This document shows positions 38,678 through 52,866 of a DNA stretch of 64,000 nucleotides, one piece after another. The DNA comes from Mytilus californianus (Eukaryota > Mollusca > Bivalvia > Mytilida > Mytilidae). A model generated the notes under the pieces. That model was not told the origin of the DNA, ran no database searches, and worked only from the letters and a program-made list of their open reading frames with translations. The stretch is from assembly GCF_021869535.1 (NCBI RefSeq), contig NW_026262712.1, forward strand, positions 48,218,884 through 48,282,883. The letters are read 5' to 3'. The stretch's first letter is position 1, and each line of letters begins with the position of its first letter. The position numbers and the translations under genes were made by a program.

Positions 38678-40671
38678 TCAATGAGACAACAATCTAGCGA
38701 CAAAAATAACTAAAGGACATCTATGTACAAGCTTGACAGTAAGATGAGAAATAGGGTTTACGTCAAAGAGACAGCAACCCATCGTCAAATATAACCAAAG
38801 GACATTTATATTCACGTTTGACGGCAATGTAACGAAACAGGGGGCAGTTACGTACAGAAATACATACATGTATTCAATTACCTTTCAGAAATTGAAATTA
38901 AAGTTAAGTTAAGTTACATGTAATATACTAAATGTTTTTTTTTTTTTTTTTTTTCATTTCCGGCTGTGAGGCGAGAACATGGGATCTTTCTGCTGTCAGT
39001 CGCTCATCTTACCGCTGAACCACAGAGACCATTGCCAAATATATTGTAAATTTAAGTATTTAACTCTACTGCACGTTCAAGAAAAGAGGGACAAAATGAC
39101 ACCAACATCCCGCAGCTTCTTATCTCTGAGGAAGTTTTAATACGATGCAAATCCCTTAATTTGAAGGAAATATAAGAGACAATAGTTAAGTGCCTGTTAT
39201 TTTTCTTCCATCGTAAAGGATAGACGGGAGCTTTTTTCTGTCTTTTTTTTTTTTTGCATAATAATTTCAAGCACTTTGAATGTTAGTTTTAAGCTATTGA
39301 ATGAATGAATAAATGAATGGAATTGACAGACAACAGTTATATTTATTAATTATTGTTTTTAAATAATCTTGGTTTTTGGCTATAATAACCTCTTATCTAT
39401 GATATAGTTGTAATATTTGCCGCTGGATATGTAACGCTCATTGACTTAACCTAACAAATTTCGTAAACAACGAAAGATTTTATATATCCCTACTACCTAT
39501 AGACAATGGGAGACGAGTGTATTTACTATCTAAAGAATTGAAGTGGAGGTTTGGATTTGAAGCGGATTTAGAGTTAGAGATGGGACCTGCGCTTGAAGGT
39601 ACATACGTCCAAGTGTGGGACTACATTGTACCTTTAGCTTAAGTCATTACCATTTGTAAGACTTTTAAAACGTTAATTTAAGTTCGTTTTCTAACTTTAC
39701 CACGAAACATTACTATTAAGGATATTTATTTCTACAAGAAAATGGTACTTTCTATGCCCAATAATTGCTAAATTTCTGCTATGTATCGCGCAGTCAATAT
39801 TAGAATGCATAATTTAGTCACTAATTAAATATGTTTTTTTATTGGAAAGAACATATTTTCTACAATGCTAGAGTCTTAAGATGCTCTTTGAAAAAATGAC
39901 ACGAACATCTATAGAGTTACGCCCCTGCTAAACTTACGTCTGCAGGTTTCAGCTCTGGAGTTCCCAGTGAAGACATTTTTTTTTTATTTTTCCATATACA
40001 AACAATTGATTTACAAAGTTAACAACATGAAACAAAATATGCAAATCTGAAGCACATCTCGACATTAACTCGTGTTTTGACTAATGCTGAACTGCATATA
40101 CATCAGATGAAATCATTGGTCACTTGAAAAAATCGCATTTTTAACATAGGATTTTTTTAGATATTTTTTTTTCTTTCGCAAAGATAGGATTGATGCTAAA
40201 ATAGACACAGTTGACCTTCATTCAATTTGGACACATATATTTTGGAAGTCTCACAATGCCACCATGAAATATAAACATGGTGATATACTTCAGTATAAAG
40301 TAAAAAACTAACATACAATTTTAAGCAATATAATTCGTATGAAACGATACAATAATAAATTACCTACATAAAACGATAGGAATTATATTTGAGGACAACA
40401 GATTACGAGCGGGTAAAACAAGATTTACTTTGAAATTAGAAAACTTCTTGTCTTTTCTATATCTTTCTTTGATCTTCTCTTGTGCTTTTTTCACTTTATC
40501 GTACATGAAATAGCACATGTACTGCATGTTTAGATATATACATATGTGCTTACGTGCATCTCAAAGAAGATGTGCATAGGGTTTACGTCAATAAGACAGC
40601 AACCTAGCCATAAAAATAACCATAAGACATCTATAAGCATGTTTGACAGTAAAAAGGATAATGAGTTAACG
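38678..40671 (+). repeat. Array unit 13
   Basis: 1,994 bp. Private insertion and changes at CATCCCGCAGCTTCTTATC (about 39,105). Shares GACAACAGATTACG (about 40,394) with unit 14. Confidence 0.95.
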
Positions 40672-42665
40672 TCAATGAGACAACAATCTAGCGACAAAAA
40701 TAACTAAAAGACATCTATGTACAAGCTTGACAGTAAGATGAGAAATAGGGTTTACGTCAAAGAGACAGCAACCCATCGTCAAATATAACCAAAGGACATT
40801 TATATTCACGTTTGACGGCAATGTAACGAAACAGGGGGCAGTTACGTACAGAAATACATACATGTATTCAATTACCTTTCAGAAATTGAAATTAAAGTTA
40901 AGTTAAGTTACATGTAATATACTAAATGTTTTTTTTTTTTTTTTTTTTTTTCATTTCCGGCTGTGAGGCGAGAACATGGGATCTTTCTGCTGTCAGTCGC
41001 TCATCTTACCGCTGAACCACAGAGACCATTGCCAAATATTTTGTAAATTTAAGTATTTAACTCTACTGCACGTTCAAGAAAAGAGGAACAAAATGACACC
41101 AACATCCAGCTTCTTTTCTCTGAGGAAGTTTTAATACGATGCAAATCCCTTAATTTGAAGGAAATATAAGAGACAATAGTTAAGTGCCTGTTATTTTTCT
41201 TCCATCGTAAAGGATAGGCGGGAGCTTTTTTCTGTCTTTTTTTTTTTTTGCATAATAATTTCGAGCACTTTGAATGTTAGTTTTAAGATATTGAATGAAT
41301 GAATAAATGAATGGAGTTGACAGACAACAGTTATATTTATTAATAATTGTTTTTAAATAATCTTGGTTTTTGGCTATAATAACCTCTTATCTATGATATA
41401 GTTGTAATATTTGCCGCTGGATATGTAACGCTCATTGACTTAACCTAACAAATTTCGTACACAACGAAAGATTTTATATATCCCTACTACCTATAGATAA
41501 TAGGAGACGAATGTATCTACTATCTAAAGAATTGAAGTGGAGGTTTGGATTTGAAGCGGATTTAGAGTTAGAGATGGGACCTGCGCTTGAAGGTACATAC
41601 GTCCAAGTGTGGGACTACATTGTACCTTTAGCTTAAGTCATTACCATTTGTAAGACTTTTAAAACGTTAATTTAAGTTCGTTTTCTAACTTTACCACGAA
41701 ACATTACTATTAAGGATATTTATTTCTACAAGAAAATGGTACTTTCTATGCCCAATAATTGCTAAATTTCTGCTATGTATCGCGCAGTCAATATTAGAAT
41801 GCATAATTTAGTCACTAATTAAATATGTTTTTTTATTGGAAAGAACATATTTTCTACAATGCTAGAGTCTTAAGATGCTCTTTGAAAACATGACACGAAC
41901 ATCTATAGAGTTACGCCCCTGCTAAACTTACGTCTGCAGGTTTCAGCTCTGGAGTTCCCAGTGAAAACATTTTTTTTTATCTTTCCATATACAAACAATT
42001 GATTTACAAAGTTAACAACATGAAACAAAATATGCAAATCTGAAGCACATCTCGACATTAACTCGTGTTTTGACTAATGCTGAACTGCATATACATCAGA
42101 TGAAATCATTGGTCACTTGAAAAAATCGCATTTTTAACATAGGATTTTTTTAGATATTTTTTTTTTCTTTCGCAAAGATAGGATTGATGCTAAAATAGAC
42201 ACAGTTGACCTTCATTCAATTTGGACACATATATTTTGGAAGTCTCACAATGCCACCATGAAATATAAACATGGTGATATACTTCAGTATAAAGTAAAAA
42301 ACTAACATACAATTTTAAGCAATATAATTCGTATGAAACGATACAATAATAAATTACCTACATAAAACGATAGGAATTATATTTGAGGACAACAGATTAC
42401 GAGCGGGTAAAACAAGATTTACTTTGAAATTAGAAAACTTCTTGTCTTTTCTATATCTTTCTTTGATCTTCTCTTGTGCTTTTTTCACTTTATCGTACAT
42501 GAAATAGCACATGTACTGCATGTTTAGATATATACATATGTGCTTACGTGCATCTCAAAGAAGATGTGCATAGGGTTTACGTCAATAAGACAGCAACCTA
42601 GCCATAAAAATAACCATAAGACATCTATAAGCATGTTTGACAGTAAAAAGGATAATGAGTTAACG
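40672..42665 (+). repeat. Array unit 14
   Basis: 1,994 bp. Shares with unit 15 the first T run of 23 bases and AACTAAAAGACATC, GGATAGGCGGG, CGTACACAACG, GATAATAGGAGACG, GAAAACATGACACG and GTGAAAACATT. Confidence 0.95.
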
Positions 42666-44659
42666 TCAATGAGACAACAATCTAGCGACAAAAATAACTA
42701 AAAGACATCTATGTACAAGCTTGACAGTAAGATGAGAAATAGGGTTTACGTCAAAGAGACAGCAACCCATCGTCAAATATAACCAAAGGACATTTATATT
42801 CACGTTTGACGGCAATGTAACGAAACAGGGGGCAGTTACGTACAGAAATACATACATGTATTCAATTACCTTTCAGAAATTGAAATTAAAGTTAAGTTAA
42901 GTTACATGTAATATACTAAATGTTTTTTTTTTTTTTTTTTTTTTTCATTTCCGGCTGTGAGGCGAGAACATGGGATCTTTCTGCTGTCAGTCGCTCATCT
43001 TACCGCTGAACCACAGAGACCATTGCCAAATATTTTGTAAATTTAAGTATTTAACTCTACTGCACGTTCAAGAAAAGAGGAACAAAATGACACCAACATC
43101 CAGCTTCTTTTCTCTGAGGAAGTTTTAATACGATGCAAATCCCTTAATTTGAAGGAAATATAAGAGACAATAGTTAAGTGCCTGTTATTTTTCTTCCATC
43201 GTAAAGGATAGGCGGGAGCTTTTTTCTGTCTTTTTTTTTTTTTGCATAATAATTTCGAGCACTTTGAATGTTAGTTTTAAGATATTGAATGAATGAATAA
43301 ATGAATGGAGTTGACAGACAACAGTTATATTTATTAATAATTGTTTTTAAATAATCTTGGTTTTTGGCTATAATAACCTCTTATCTATGATATAGTTGTA
43401 ATATTTGCCGCTGGATATGTAACGCTCATTGACTTAACCTAACAAATTTCGTACACAACGAAAGATTTTATATATCCCTACTACCTATAGATAATAGGAG
43501 ACGAATGTATCTACTATCTAAAGAATTGAAGTGGAGGTTTGGATTTGAAGCGGATTTAGAGTTAGAGATGGGACCTGCGCTTGAAGGTACATACGTCCAA
43601 GTGTGGGACTACATTGTACCTTTAGCTTAAGTCATTACCATTTGTAAGACTTTTAAAACGTTAATTTAAGTTCGTTTTCTAACTTTACCACGAAACATTA
43701 CTATTAAGGATATTTATTTCTACAAGAAAATGGTACTTTCTATGCCCAATAATTGCTAAATTTCTGCTATGTATCGCGCAGTCAATATTAGAATGCATAA
43801 TTTAGTCACTAATTAAATATGTTTTTTTATTGGAAAGAACATATTTTCTACAATGCTAGAGTCTTAAGATGCTCTTTGAAAACATGACACGAACATCTAT
43901 AGAGTTACGCCCCTGCTAAACTTACGTCTGCAGGTTTCAGCTCTGGAGTTCCCAGTGAAAACATTTTTTTTTATCTTTCCATATACAAACAATTGATTTA
44001 CAAAGTTAACAACATGAAACAAAATATGCAAATCTGAAGCACATCTCGACATTAACTCGTGTTTTGACTAATGCTGAACTGCATATACATCAGATGAAAT
44101 CATTGGTCACTTGAAAAAATCGCATTTTTAACATAGGATTTTTTTAGATATTTTTTTTTTCTTTCGCAAAGATAGGATTGATGCTAAAATAGACACAGTT
44201 GACCTTCATTCAATTTGGACACATATATTTTGGAAGTCTCACAATGCCACCATGAAATATAAACATGGTGATATACTTCAGTATAAAGTAAAAAACTAAC
44301 ATACAATTTTAAGCAATATAATTCGTATGAAACGATACAATAATAAATTACCTACATAAAACGATAGGAATTATATTTGAGGACAACTGATTACGAGCGG
44401 GTAAAACAAGATTTACTTTGAAATTAGAAAACTTCTTGTCTTTTCTATATCTTTCTTTGATCTTCTCTTGTGCTTTTTTCACTTTATCGTACATGAAATA
44501 GCACATGTACTGCATGTTTAGATATATACATATGTGCTTACGTGCATCTCAAAGAAGATGTGCATAGGGTTTACGTCAATAAGACAGCAACCTAGCCATA
44601 AAAATAACCATAAGACATCTATAAGCATGTTTGACAGTAAAAAGGATAATGAGTTAACG
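42666..44659 (+). repeat. Array unit 15
   Basis: 1,994 bp, the same length as unit 14. The only difference from unit 14 that I noticed is GACAACTGATTACG (about 44,374). This is the most recent duplication visible in the array. Confidence 0.95.
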
Positions 44660-46647
44660 TCAATGAGACAACAATCTAGCGACAAAAATAACTAAAGGAC
44701 ATCTATGTACAAGCTTGACAGTAAGATGAGAAATAGGGTTTACGTCAAAGAGACAGCAACCCATCGTCAAATATAACCAAAGGACATTTATATTCACGTT
44801 TGACGGCAATGTAACGAAACAGGGGGCAGTTACGTACAGAAATACATACATGTATTCAATTACCTTTCAGAAATTGAAATTAAAGTTAAGTTAAGTTACA
44901 TGTAATATACTAAATGTTTTTTTTTTTTTTTTTTTTTCATTTCCGGCTGTGAGGCGAGAACATGGGATCTTTCTGCTGTCAGTCGCTCATCTTACCGCTG
45001 AACCACAGAGACCATTGCCAAATATTTTGTAAATTTAAGTATTTAACTCTACTGCACGTTCAAGAAAAGAGGAACAAAATGACACCAACATCCAGCTTCT
45101 TTTCTCTGAGGAAGTTTTAATACGATGCAAATCCCTTAATTTGAAGGAAATATAAGAGACAATAGTTAAGTGCCTGTTATTTTTCTTCCATCGTAAAGGA
45201 TAGGCGGGAGCTTTTTTCAGTCTTTTTTTTTTGCATAATAATTTCGAGCACTTTGAATGTTAGTTTTAAGATATTGAATGAATGAATAAATGAATGGAGT
45301 TGACAGACAACAGTTATATTTATTAATAATTGTTTTTAAATAATCTTGGTTTTTGGCTATAATAACCTCTTATCTATGATATAGTTGTAATATTTGCCGC
45401 TGGATATGTAACGCTCATTGACTTAACCTAACAAATTTCGTAAACAACGAAAGATTTTATATATCCCTACTACCTATAGACAATAGGAGACGAATGTATT
45501 TACTATCTAAAGAATTGAAGTGGAGGTTTGGATTGGAAGCGGATTTAGAGTTAGAGATGGGACCTGCGCTTGAAGGTACATACGTCCAAGTGTGGGACTA
45601 CATTGTACCTTTAGCTTAAGTCATTATCATTTGTAAGACTTTTAAAAGGTTAATTTAAGTTCGTTTTCTAACTTTACCACGAAACATTACTATTAAGGAT
45701 ATTTATTTCTACAAGAAAATGGTACTTTCTATGCCCAATAATTGCTAAATTTCTGCTATGTATCGCGCAGTCAATATTAGAATGCATAATTTAGTCACTA
45801 ATTAAATATGTTTTTTTATTGGAAAGAACATATTTTCTACAATGCTAGAGTCTTAAGATGCTCTTTGAAAAAATGACACGAACATCTATAGAGTTACGCC
45901 CCTGCTAAACTTACGTCTGCAGGTTTCAGCTCTGGAGTTCCCAGTGAAGACATTTTTTTTTATCTTTCCATATACAAACAATTGATTTAGAAAGTTAACA
46001 ACATGAAACAAAATATGCAAATCTGAAGCACATCTCGACATTAACTCGTGTTTTGACTAATGCTGAACTGCATATACATCAGATGAAATCATTGGTCACT
46101 TGAAAAAATCGCATTTTTAACATAGGATTTTTTTAGATATTTTTTTTTCTTTCGCAAAGATAGGATTGATGCTAAAATAGACACAGTTGACCTTCATTCA
46201 ATTTGGACACATATATTTTGGAAGTCTCACAATGCCACCATGAAATATAAACATGGTGATATACTTCAGTATAAAGTAAAAAACTAACATACAATTTTAA
46301 GCAATATAATTCGTATGAAACGATACAATAATAAATTACCTACATAAAACGATAGGAATTATATTTGAGGACAACTGATTACGAGCGGGTAAAACAAGAT
46401 TTACTTTGAAATTAGAAAACTTCTTGTCTTTTCTATTTCTTTCTTTGATCTTCTCTTGTGCTTTTTTCACTTTATCGTACATGAAATAGCACATGTACTG
46501 CATGTTTAGATATATACATATGTGCTTACGTGCATCTCAAAGAAGATGTGCATAGGGTTTACGTCAATAAGACAGCAACCTAGCCATAAAAATAACCATA
46601 AGACATCTATAAGCATGTTTGACAGTAAAAAGGATAATGAGTTAACG
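44660..46647 (+). repeat. Array unit 16
   Basis: 1,988 bp. Shares only part of the unit 14/15 set (GGATAGGCGGG, TTAAGATATTG, GGAGTTGACAG, TTAATAATTG), so it looks like an intermediate. Private TTTTTTCAGTC at about 45,214. Confidence 0.95.
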
Positions 46648-48638
46648 TCAATGAGACAACAATCTAGCGACAAAAATAACTAAAGGACATCTATGTACAA
46701 GCTTGACATTAAGATGAGAAATAGGGTTTACGTCAAAGAGACAGCAACCCATCGTCAAATACAACCAAAGGACATTTATATTCACGTTTGACGGCAATGT
46801 AACGAAACAGGGGGCAGTTACGTACAGAAATACATACATGTATTCAATTACCTTTCAGAAATTGAAATTAAAGTTAAGTTAAGTTACATGTAATATACTA
46901 AATGTTTTGTTTTTTTTTTTTTCATTTCCGGCTGTGAGGCGAGAACATGGGATCTTTCTGCTGTCAGTCGCTCATCTTACCGCTGAACTACAGAGACCAT
47001 TGCCAAATATTTTGTAAATTTAAGTATTTAACTCTACTGCACGTTCAAGAAAAGAGGAACAAAATGACACCAACATCCAGCTTCTTTTCTCTGAGGAAAT
47101 TTTAATACGATGCAAATCCCTTAATTTGAAGGAAATATAAGAGACAATAGTTAAGTGCCTGTTATTTTTCTTCCATCGTAAAGGATAGACGGGAGCTTTT
47201 TTCTGTCTTTTTTTTTTTTTGAATAATAATTTCGAGCACTTTGAATGTTAGTTTTAAGCTATTGAATGAATGAATAAATGAATGGATTTGACAGACAACA
47301 GTTATATTTATTAATTATTGATTTTAAATAATCTTGGTTTTTGGCTATAATAACCTCTTATCTATGATATAGTTGTAATATTTGCCGCTGGATATGTAAC
47401 GCTCATTGACTTAACCTAACAAATTTCGTAAACAACGAAAGATTTTATATATCCCTACTACCTATAGACAATGGGAGACGAGTGTATTTACTATCTAAAG
47501 AATTGAAGTGGAGGTTTGGATTTGAAGCGGATTTAGAGTTAGAGATGGGACCTGCGCTTGAAGGTACATACGTCCAAGTGTGGGACTACATTGTACCTTT
47601 AGCTTAAGTCATCACCATTTGTAAGACTTTTAAAAGGTTAATTTAAGTTCGTTTTCTAACTTTACCAGGAAACATTACTATTAAGGATATTTATTTCTAC
47701 AAGAAAATGGTACTTTCTATGCCCAATAATTGCTAAATTTCTGCTATGTATCGCGCAGTCAATATTAGAATGCATAATTTAGTCACTAATTAAATATGTT
47801 TTTTTATTGGAAAGAACATATTTTCTACAATGCTAGAGTCTTAAGATGCTCTTTGAAAAAATGACACGAACATCTATAGAGTTACGCCCCTGCTAAACTT
47901 ACGTCTGCAGATTTCAGCTCTGGAGTTCACAGTGAAGACATTTTTTTTTTTATCTTTCCATATACAAACAATTGATTTACAAAGTTAACAACATGAAACC
48001 AAATATGCAAATCTGAAGCACATCTCGACATTAACTCGTGTTTTGACTAATGCTGAACTGCATATACATCAGATGAAATCATTGGTCACTTGAAAAAATC
48101 GCATTTTTAACATAGGATTTTTTTAGATATTTTTTTTTTCTTTCGCAAAGATAGGATTGATGCTAAAATAGACACAGTTGACCTTCATTCAATTTGGACA
48201 CATATATTTTGGAAGTCTCACAATGCCACCATGAAATATAAACATGGTGATATACTTCAGTATAAAGTAAAAAACTAACATACAATTTTAAGCAATATAA
48301 TTCGTATGAAACGATACAATAAAAAATTACCTACACAAAACGATAGGAATTATATTTGAGGACAACTGATTACGAGCGGGTAAAACAAGATTTACTTTGA
48401 AATTAGAAAACTTCTTGTCTTTTCTATTTCTTTCTTTGATCTTCTCTTGTGCTTTTTTCACTTTATCGTACATGAAATAGCACATGTACTGCATGTTTAG
48501 ATATATACATATGTGCTTACGTGCATCTCAAAGAAGATGTGCATAGGGTTTACGTCAATAAGACAGCAACCTAGCCATAAAAATAACCATAAGACATCTA
48601 TAAGCATGTTTGACAGTAAAAAGGATAATGAGTTAACG
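46648..48638 (+). repeat. Array unit 17
   Basis: 1,991 bp. Private changes include CTTGACATTAAG (about 46,702), TGAACTACAGAG (about 46,984) and TTTGAATAATAATTTC (about 47,218). Confidence 0.95.
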
Positions 48639-49726
48639 TCAATGAGACAACAATCTAGCGACAAAAATAACTAAAGGACATCTATGTACAAGCTTGACAG
48701 TAAGATGAGAAATAGGGTTTACGTCAAAGAGACAGCAACCCATCGTCAAATATAACCAAAGGACATTTATATTCACGTTTGACGGCAATGTAACGAAACA
48801 GGGGGCAGTTACGTACAGAAATACATACATGTATTCAATTACCTTTCAGAAATTGAAATTAAAGTTAAGTTAAGTTACATTTAATATACTAAATGTTTTG
48901 TTTTTTTTTTCATTTCCGGCTGTGAGGCGAGAACATGGGATCTTTCTGCTGTCAGTCGCACATCTTACCGCTGAACCACAGAGACCATTGCCAGAAATTT
49001 TGAAAATTTAAGTATTTAACTCTACTGCACGCTCAAGAAAAGAGGAACAAAATGACACCAACATCCAGCTTCTTTTCTCTGAGGAAGTTTTAATACGATG
49101 CAAATCCCTTAACTCGAAGGAAATATAAGAGAAAATAGTTAAGTGCCTGTTATTTTTCTTCCATAGTAAAGGATAGACGGGAGCTTTTTTCTGTCTTTTT
49201 TTTTTTGCATAATAATTTCGAGCACTTTGAATGTTATATTTAAGCTATTGAATGAATGAATAAATGAATGGAATTGACAGATAACAGTTATATTTATTAA
49301 TTATTGTTTTTAAATAATCTTGGTTTTTGGCTATAATAACCTCTTATCTATGATATAGTTGTAATATTTGCCGCTGGATATGTAACGCTCATTGACTTTA
49401 ACCTAACAAATTTCGAAAACACGAAAGATTTTATATATCCCTACTACCTATAGACAACGGGAGACGAGTGTATTTACTATCTAAGGAATTGAAGTGGAGG
49501 TTTGGATTTGAAGCGGATTTAGAGTTAGAGATGGGACCTGCGCTTGAAGGTACATACGTCCAAGTGTGGGACTAACTTTAGCTTAAGTCATTACCATTTG
49601 TAAGACTTTTAAAAGGTTAATTTAAGTTCGTTTTCTAACTTCACCACGAAACATTACTATTTAGGATATTTATTTCTACAAGAAAAGGGTACTTTCTATG
49701 CCCAATAATTGCTAAATTTCTGCTAT

Positions 49727-49735
49727 GGATCGCGC
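49727..49735 (+). repeat. Target site duplication, left copy
   Basis: GGATCGCGC; the uninterrupted units read GTATCGCGC at the same place. 8 of 9 bases match the right copy. Confidence 0.85.
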
Positions 49736-49759
49736 GAGATTCACTTGTTGTCGAGTATC

Positions 49760-49935
49760 GAGTTGCGAGTTACGAAAGTCGAGGTGCGAGTTACGAAAGT
49801 CGAGGTGCGAGTTACGAAAGTCGAGGTGCGAGTTACAAAGGTCGAGTTGCGAGTTACGAAAGTCGAGTTGCGAGTTACAAAGGTCGAGTTGCGAGTTACG
49901 AAGGTCGAGTAGCGAGTTACAAAAGTCGAGTTGCG
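49760..49935 (+). repeat. Left terminal 21-bp tandem repeat
   Basis: Eight full units begin at 49,760 and end at 49,927, followed by a partial unit. Variants alternate between GAAAGTC, AAAGGTC and GAAGGTC at the unit end. As 21 is a multiple of 3, the array stays open in two plus-strand frames (49,709-49,912 and 49,725-50,006), giving seven-residue peptide repeats. These are not genes. Confidence 0.95.
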
Positions 49936-50359
49936 TGGAAATGGGGAAAACTATTTTAATTTTTTGGTGTACCTCTTTAACATTTTTGAATGATGATTGC
50001 TTATAAAATTGTATACAGTATTGTTGATTCTTTTTGTTGTTTGGACTTCATCTGAGTCTCGTGTAAAAAATGAATGGATTGCTTACATAATCACTACGCA
50101 AAGTATTTTCTGAAGAAACAGATAGCTTTTTGAAATACAGCGGATGGCTTGTAGTTTAATAATTATTTAATTTCATAGCTAGCACCGTCATATTAAACGT
50201 AAAGGGAGATAGCAACTAAACTATAGTACATATATGTAAAAGACCCCCTTCTGCAGATTTCGTTAAGAGTGGACTCTATGAGGCAGCTGAAGAGGCAATA
50301 TTTGTTAGGGACCCCACAATTTATTCTTTGGCAGTGTCACTCAAAATTGTGGACGTTTA
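49936..50359. other. Unassigned internal sequence of the insertion
   Basis: AT-rich, with no gene or recognised repeat seen. Confidence 0.4.
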
Positions 50360-50701
50360 AGTTACTAGTGTATATGTCTACATTGGCTAGAGGTGAAGGG
50401 GGAAGGCTGAGCGCTCATAAAACCTGTTTAACCCAGTCGCATTTTTGCGTCCGTCCTTAGTCAGGAACCTCTAGCCTTTGTTGGTCTTGTATATTTTTAA
50501 ATTTTGGTTCATCTATATGTTTCGGAGCGTAGAATGGCGTCCATTTTCTTGATCTAATGTACATTGTGTTTCGGGGCCTGCTTGGGACTGCCTATGGGTG
50601 TGGGATTTCTCGCTGTGTTGAAGACCCATTGGTGGCCTTGGGTTGACTTGTATATTTTGGTTGGGTTGTTGTCTCTTTGACCCATTCCCCGTTTCCATTC
50701 T
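50360..50701 (-). repeat. Dispersed repeat, GTGTCAAAGAGACAACAACC family (minus)
   Basis: The plus strand reads CATTGGCTAGAGG, ATTTTTGCGTCC, TGTGTTGAAGACCCATTGG and GTTGTTGTCTCTTTGACCCA, the complement of the 13.4-kb copy in the same order. It is truncated at its far end. Confidence 0.75.
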
Positions 50702-51019
50702 TTATTCTATACATGTAGCTGTCAAAGATACTTTTGTAAAAGAGGCAAAAGACGCAGTTTTGGAATATGTAACTTCTTTCTAAAAATGGGTTAATCATAT
50801 TCAAATTAATCAAGTTAATTTAGGAATAACATGCTGACAAATATAACTCTTTTTACTTTTTTTTTTACACGAAACTCATGTGCAGTAGATGGGAAATTGA
50901 TTACATAAATTTTTAATTGTCTGTATAAAACGTCAAAACATTTTTACATCAATATGAAAAAAGTGCAGTTTTAAAGAGCTGTTAGTTATTTGAAAAGTAT
51001 TTAAAAAAACAGAACAATT
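50702..51019. other. Unassigned internal sequence of the insertion
   Basis: AT-rich, with no gene or repeat that I can name. Confidence 0.4.
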
Positions 51020-51860
51020 CAGAGAAATTCAACATTGACCAATGAACCATGAAATATGGTCATGGTCAGATGAAACATGCCAGACATTTATTTACACCTT
51101 ACAATCATTCCATAAACTAAATATAGTTCAACTATTTCTTATAGTATCTGAATAACAGACCAAACAAGAAAAAATCAAGAAAATAAATAGCATTGACCAA
51201 TGAACCATGAAAATGAGGTCATGGTTAGATGATTACTTTCAGAAAGACATGTACACCTTACAACCATTCCATACACCATATAATTGACTGAATACTTATA
51301 GCATCTGCGAAATAGACCAAAACACAAAAAAATTACTTTGACTACTGAACCATGAAAATGAGGACATAAGTCTTGGTGAGATGACACCTGCCAGTCATTC
51401 CATATACCAATTATATAAAAGACCTATTGCTTATAGTATCTGTGATATGGACTTGACCACGAAAACTTAACTTTCCTCACTGATCCATGAAATGAGGTCA
51501 TGGTCTAGTGAAAACTGTCTGACAGGCATGAGGACCTTGCAAGGTACGCACATACCAAATATAGTTATCCTATAATTACTTACAATAAGAGAGAAATTAA
51601 CATAACAAAAAATCTGAACTTTTTTTTCTCAAGTACAATGTAGTCACTGAACCATTAAAAAATGAGGCCAAGGCCATTGGTCATATGACAGACAGAAAGT
51701 TCGTTAGATGAGGCACATCTTTATACAAAGTATGAAGCATCCAGGTCTTCTACCTTTTGAAACACTTAGCTTTTAAGTTAAGAGCTAACGTCGCCGCCGC
51801 CGGATCACTAACCCTAAGTCTCACTTCCTGCGACAGAAGTCGCAGGCGAGACAACTAGAC
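51020..51860 (+). repeat. Imperfect ~150-bp tandem repeat with conserved tail
   Basis: Five diverged copies are marked by GACCAATGAACCATGAAA-like words at about 51,036, 51,194, 51,342, 51,476 and 51,638, each followed by ATGAGGTCATGGT, ACACCTTACAA-CATTCCATA and TTATAGTATCTG-like stretches. The block ends in CGTCGCCGCCGCCGGATCAC, then ACTTCCTGCGACAGAAGTCG. From memory the order matches a tandem family frequent in bivalves. Confidence 0.7.
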
Positions 51861-52866
51861 TTATCAACATTTTACAAACCAAAAACCGAGGTAGAATCAA
51901 GGTGTCCCCGAAAGGCAAAACATAAACTACTCCACACGGGACACCTGTCGTATGGCTTATAAAAGAATGTATTCCGTGATGAGTTATCCGATGGTATCAC
52001 ATTCGGCGGAGACGACGACGCTGTGGTTTAAGGCAATTTGGTATTTGGAGACAGTTTTTCCTACGTGTTATCTTAAACTATGCCACTGGAAACCCTTAGT
52101 TTATTAGCTTTCACGTAAAGAGCAACCCTAAATCCTGCGTTATGCATTCTACCATAAAAGAAAGGCGGAACATACCGAAAGGAGGATTTGAAACTCTTTG
52201 GTCAAAGACAAAGTGACAAACCGCTGTTCACAAAAGGCAACATCACAAACCCATCATAATCTGATTTTAATTGCTTTGGAAGGATAAGTATATTTGGTTC
52301 ACCATGTGGAACGATGCGTGTTGCTCATGATTTACAAATTGACAATGTCTCTTTTGTTGTTCCATATTCGAGACAAAAAGATGATACTATGGTAATAACA
52401 CTGTGTTAATGGTTGTGATTCGCTGTGAACCAGCTCTCAGTATTTAGCCGAGAGGACAATTTGATTGGTTCTTTTTGTCTGTGGTCTCTATTTTGAGGAG
52501 AATTGAAAATAATAATAATCTATGTTACCATACCATCATATACACTAATATAGGTTTCAGTTTGGTTAAATTAGCACATGATTTTTCAGGGAAAATTATT
52601 TTATTTAATTATTTACCACAGAGAGCATTCATTATCTTACATGGTAATTCATAATTTCCTGAGAGTGTTTTATGCCTATCTGAAAGTGAATTAGCAACTT
52701 CGTCTGTCATCTTTCTTGGTGTTCTCGGCTGTGTTTTTATCAACTAATTTTCTCTCTTTCAGCACTTTGGTATTCCACTTTTACATTACACACCACATGA
52801 AACCCAAGCAATATGGTAAAAGATAACATTTTTACCTACGCAATATATGAAAAGGTATACATTTAA
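51861..52866. other. Internal sequence with a diverged repeat fragment
   Basis: At 52,160-52,225, AAAGGCGGAACATACCGAAA, a short diverged stretch, then AAAGACAAAGTGACAA resemble the head of the family at 58,060. The rest (CGAGGTAGAATCAAGGTGTC and on) is of middling G+C with no frame or motif that I recognise. Confidence 0.4.

Noticed and set aside
49709..50006. Plus-strand frames with seven-residue peptide repeats
   Set aside because: They are read from the 21-bp terminal repeat. Two frames are open at once, and the right end gives the same on the other strand.
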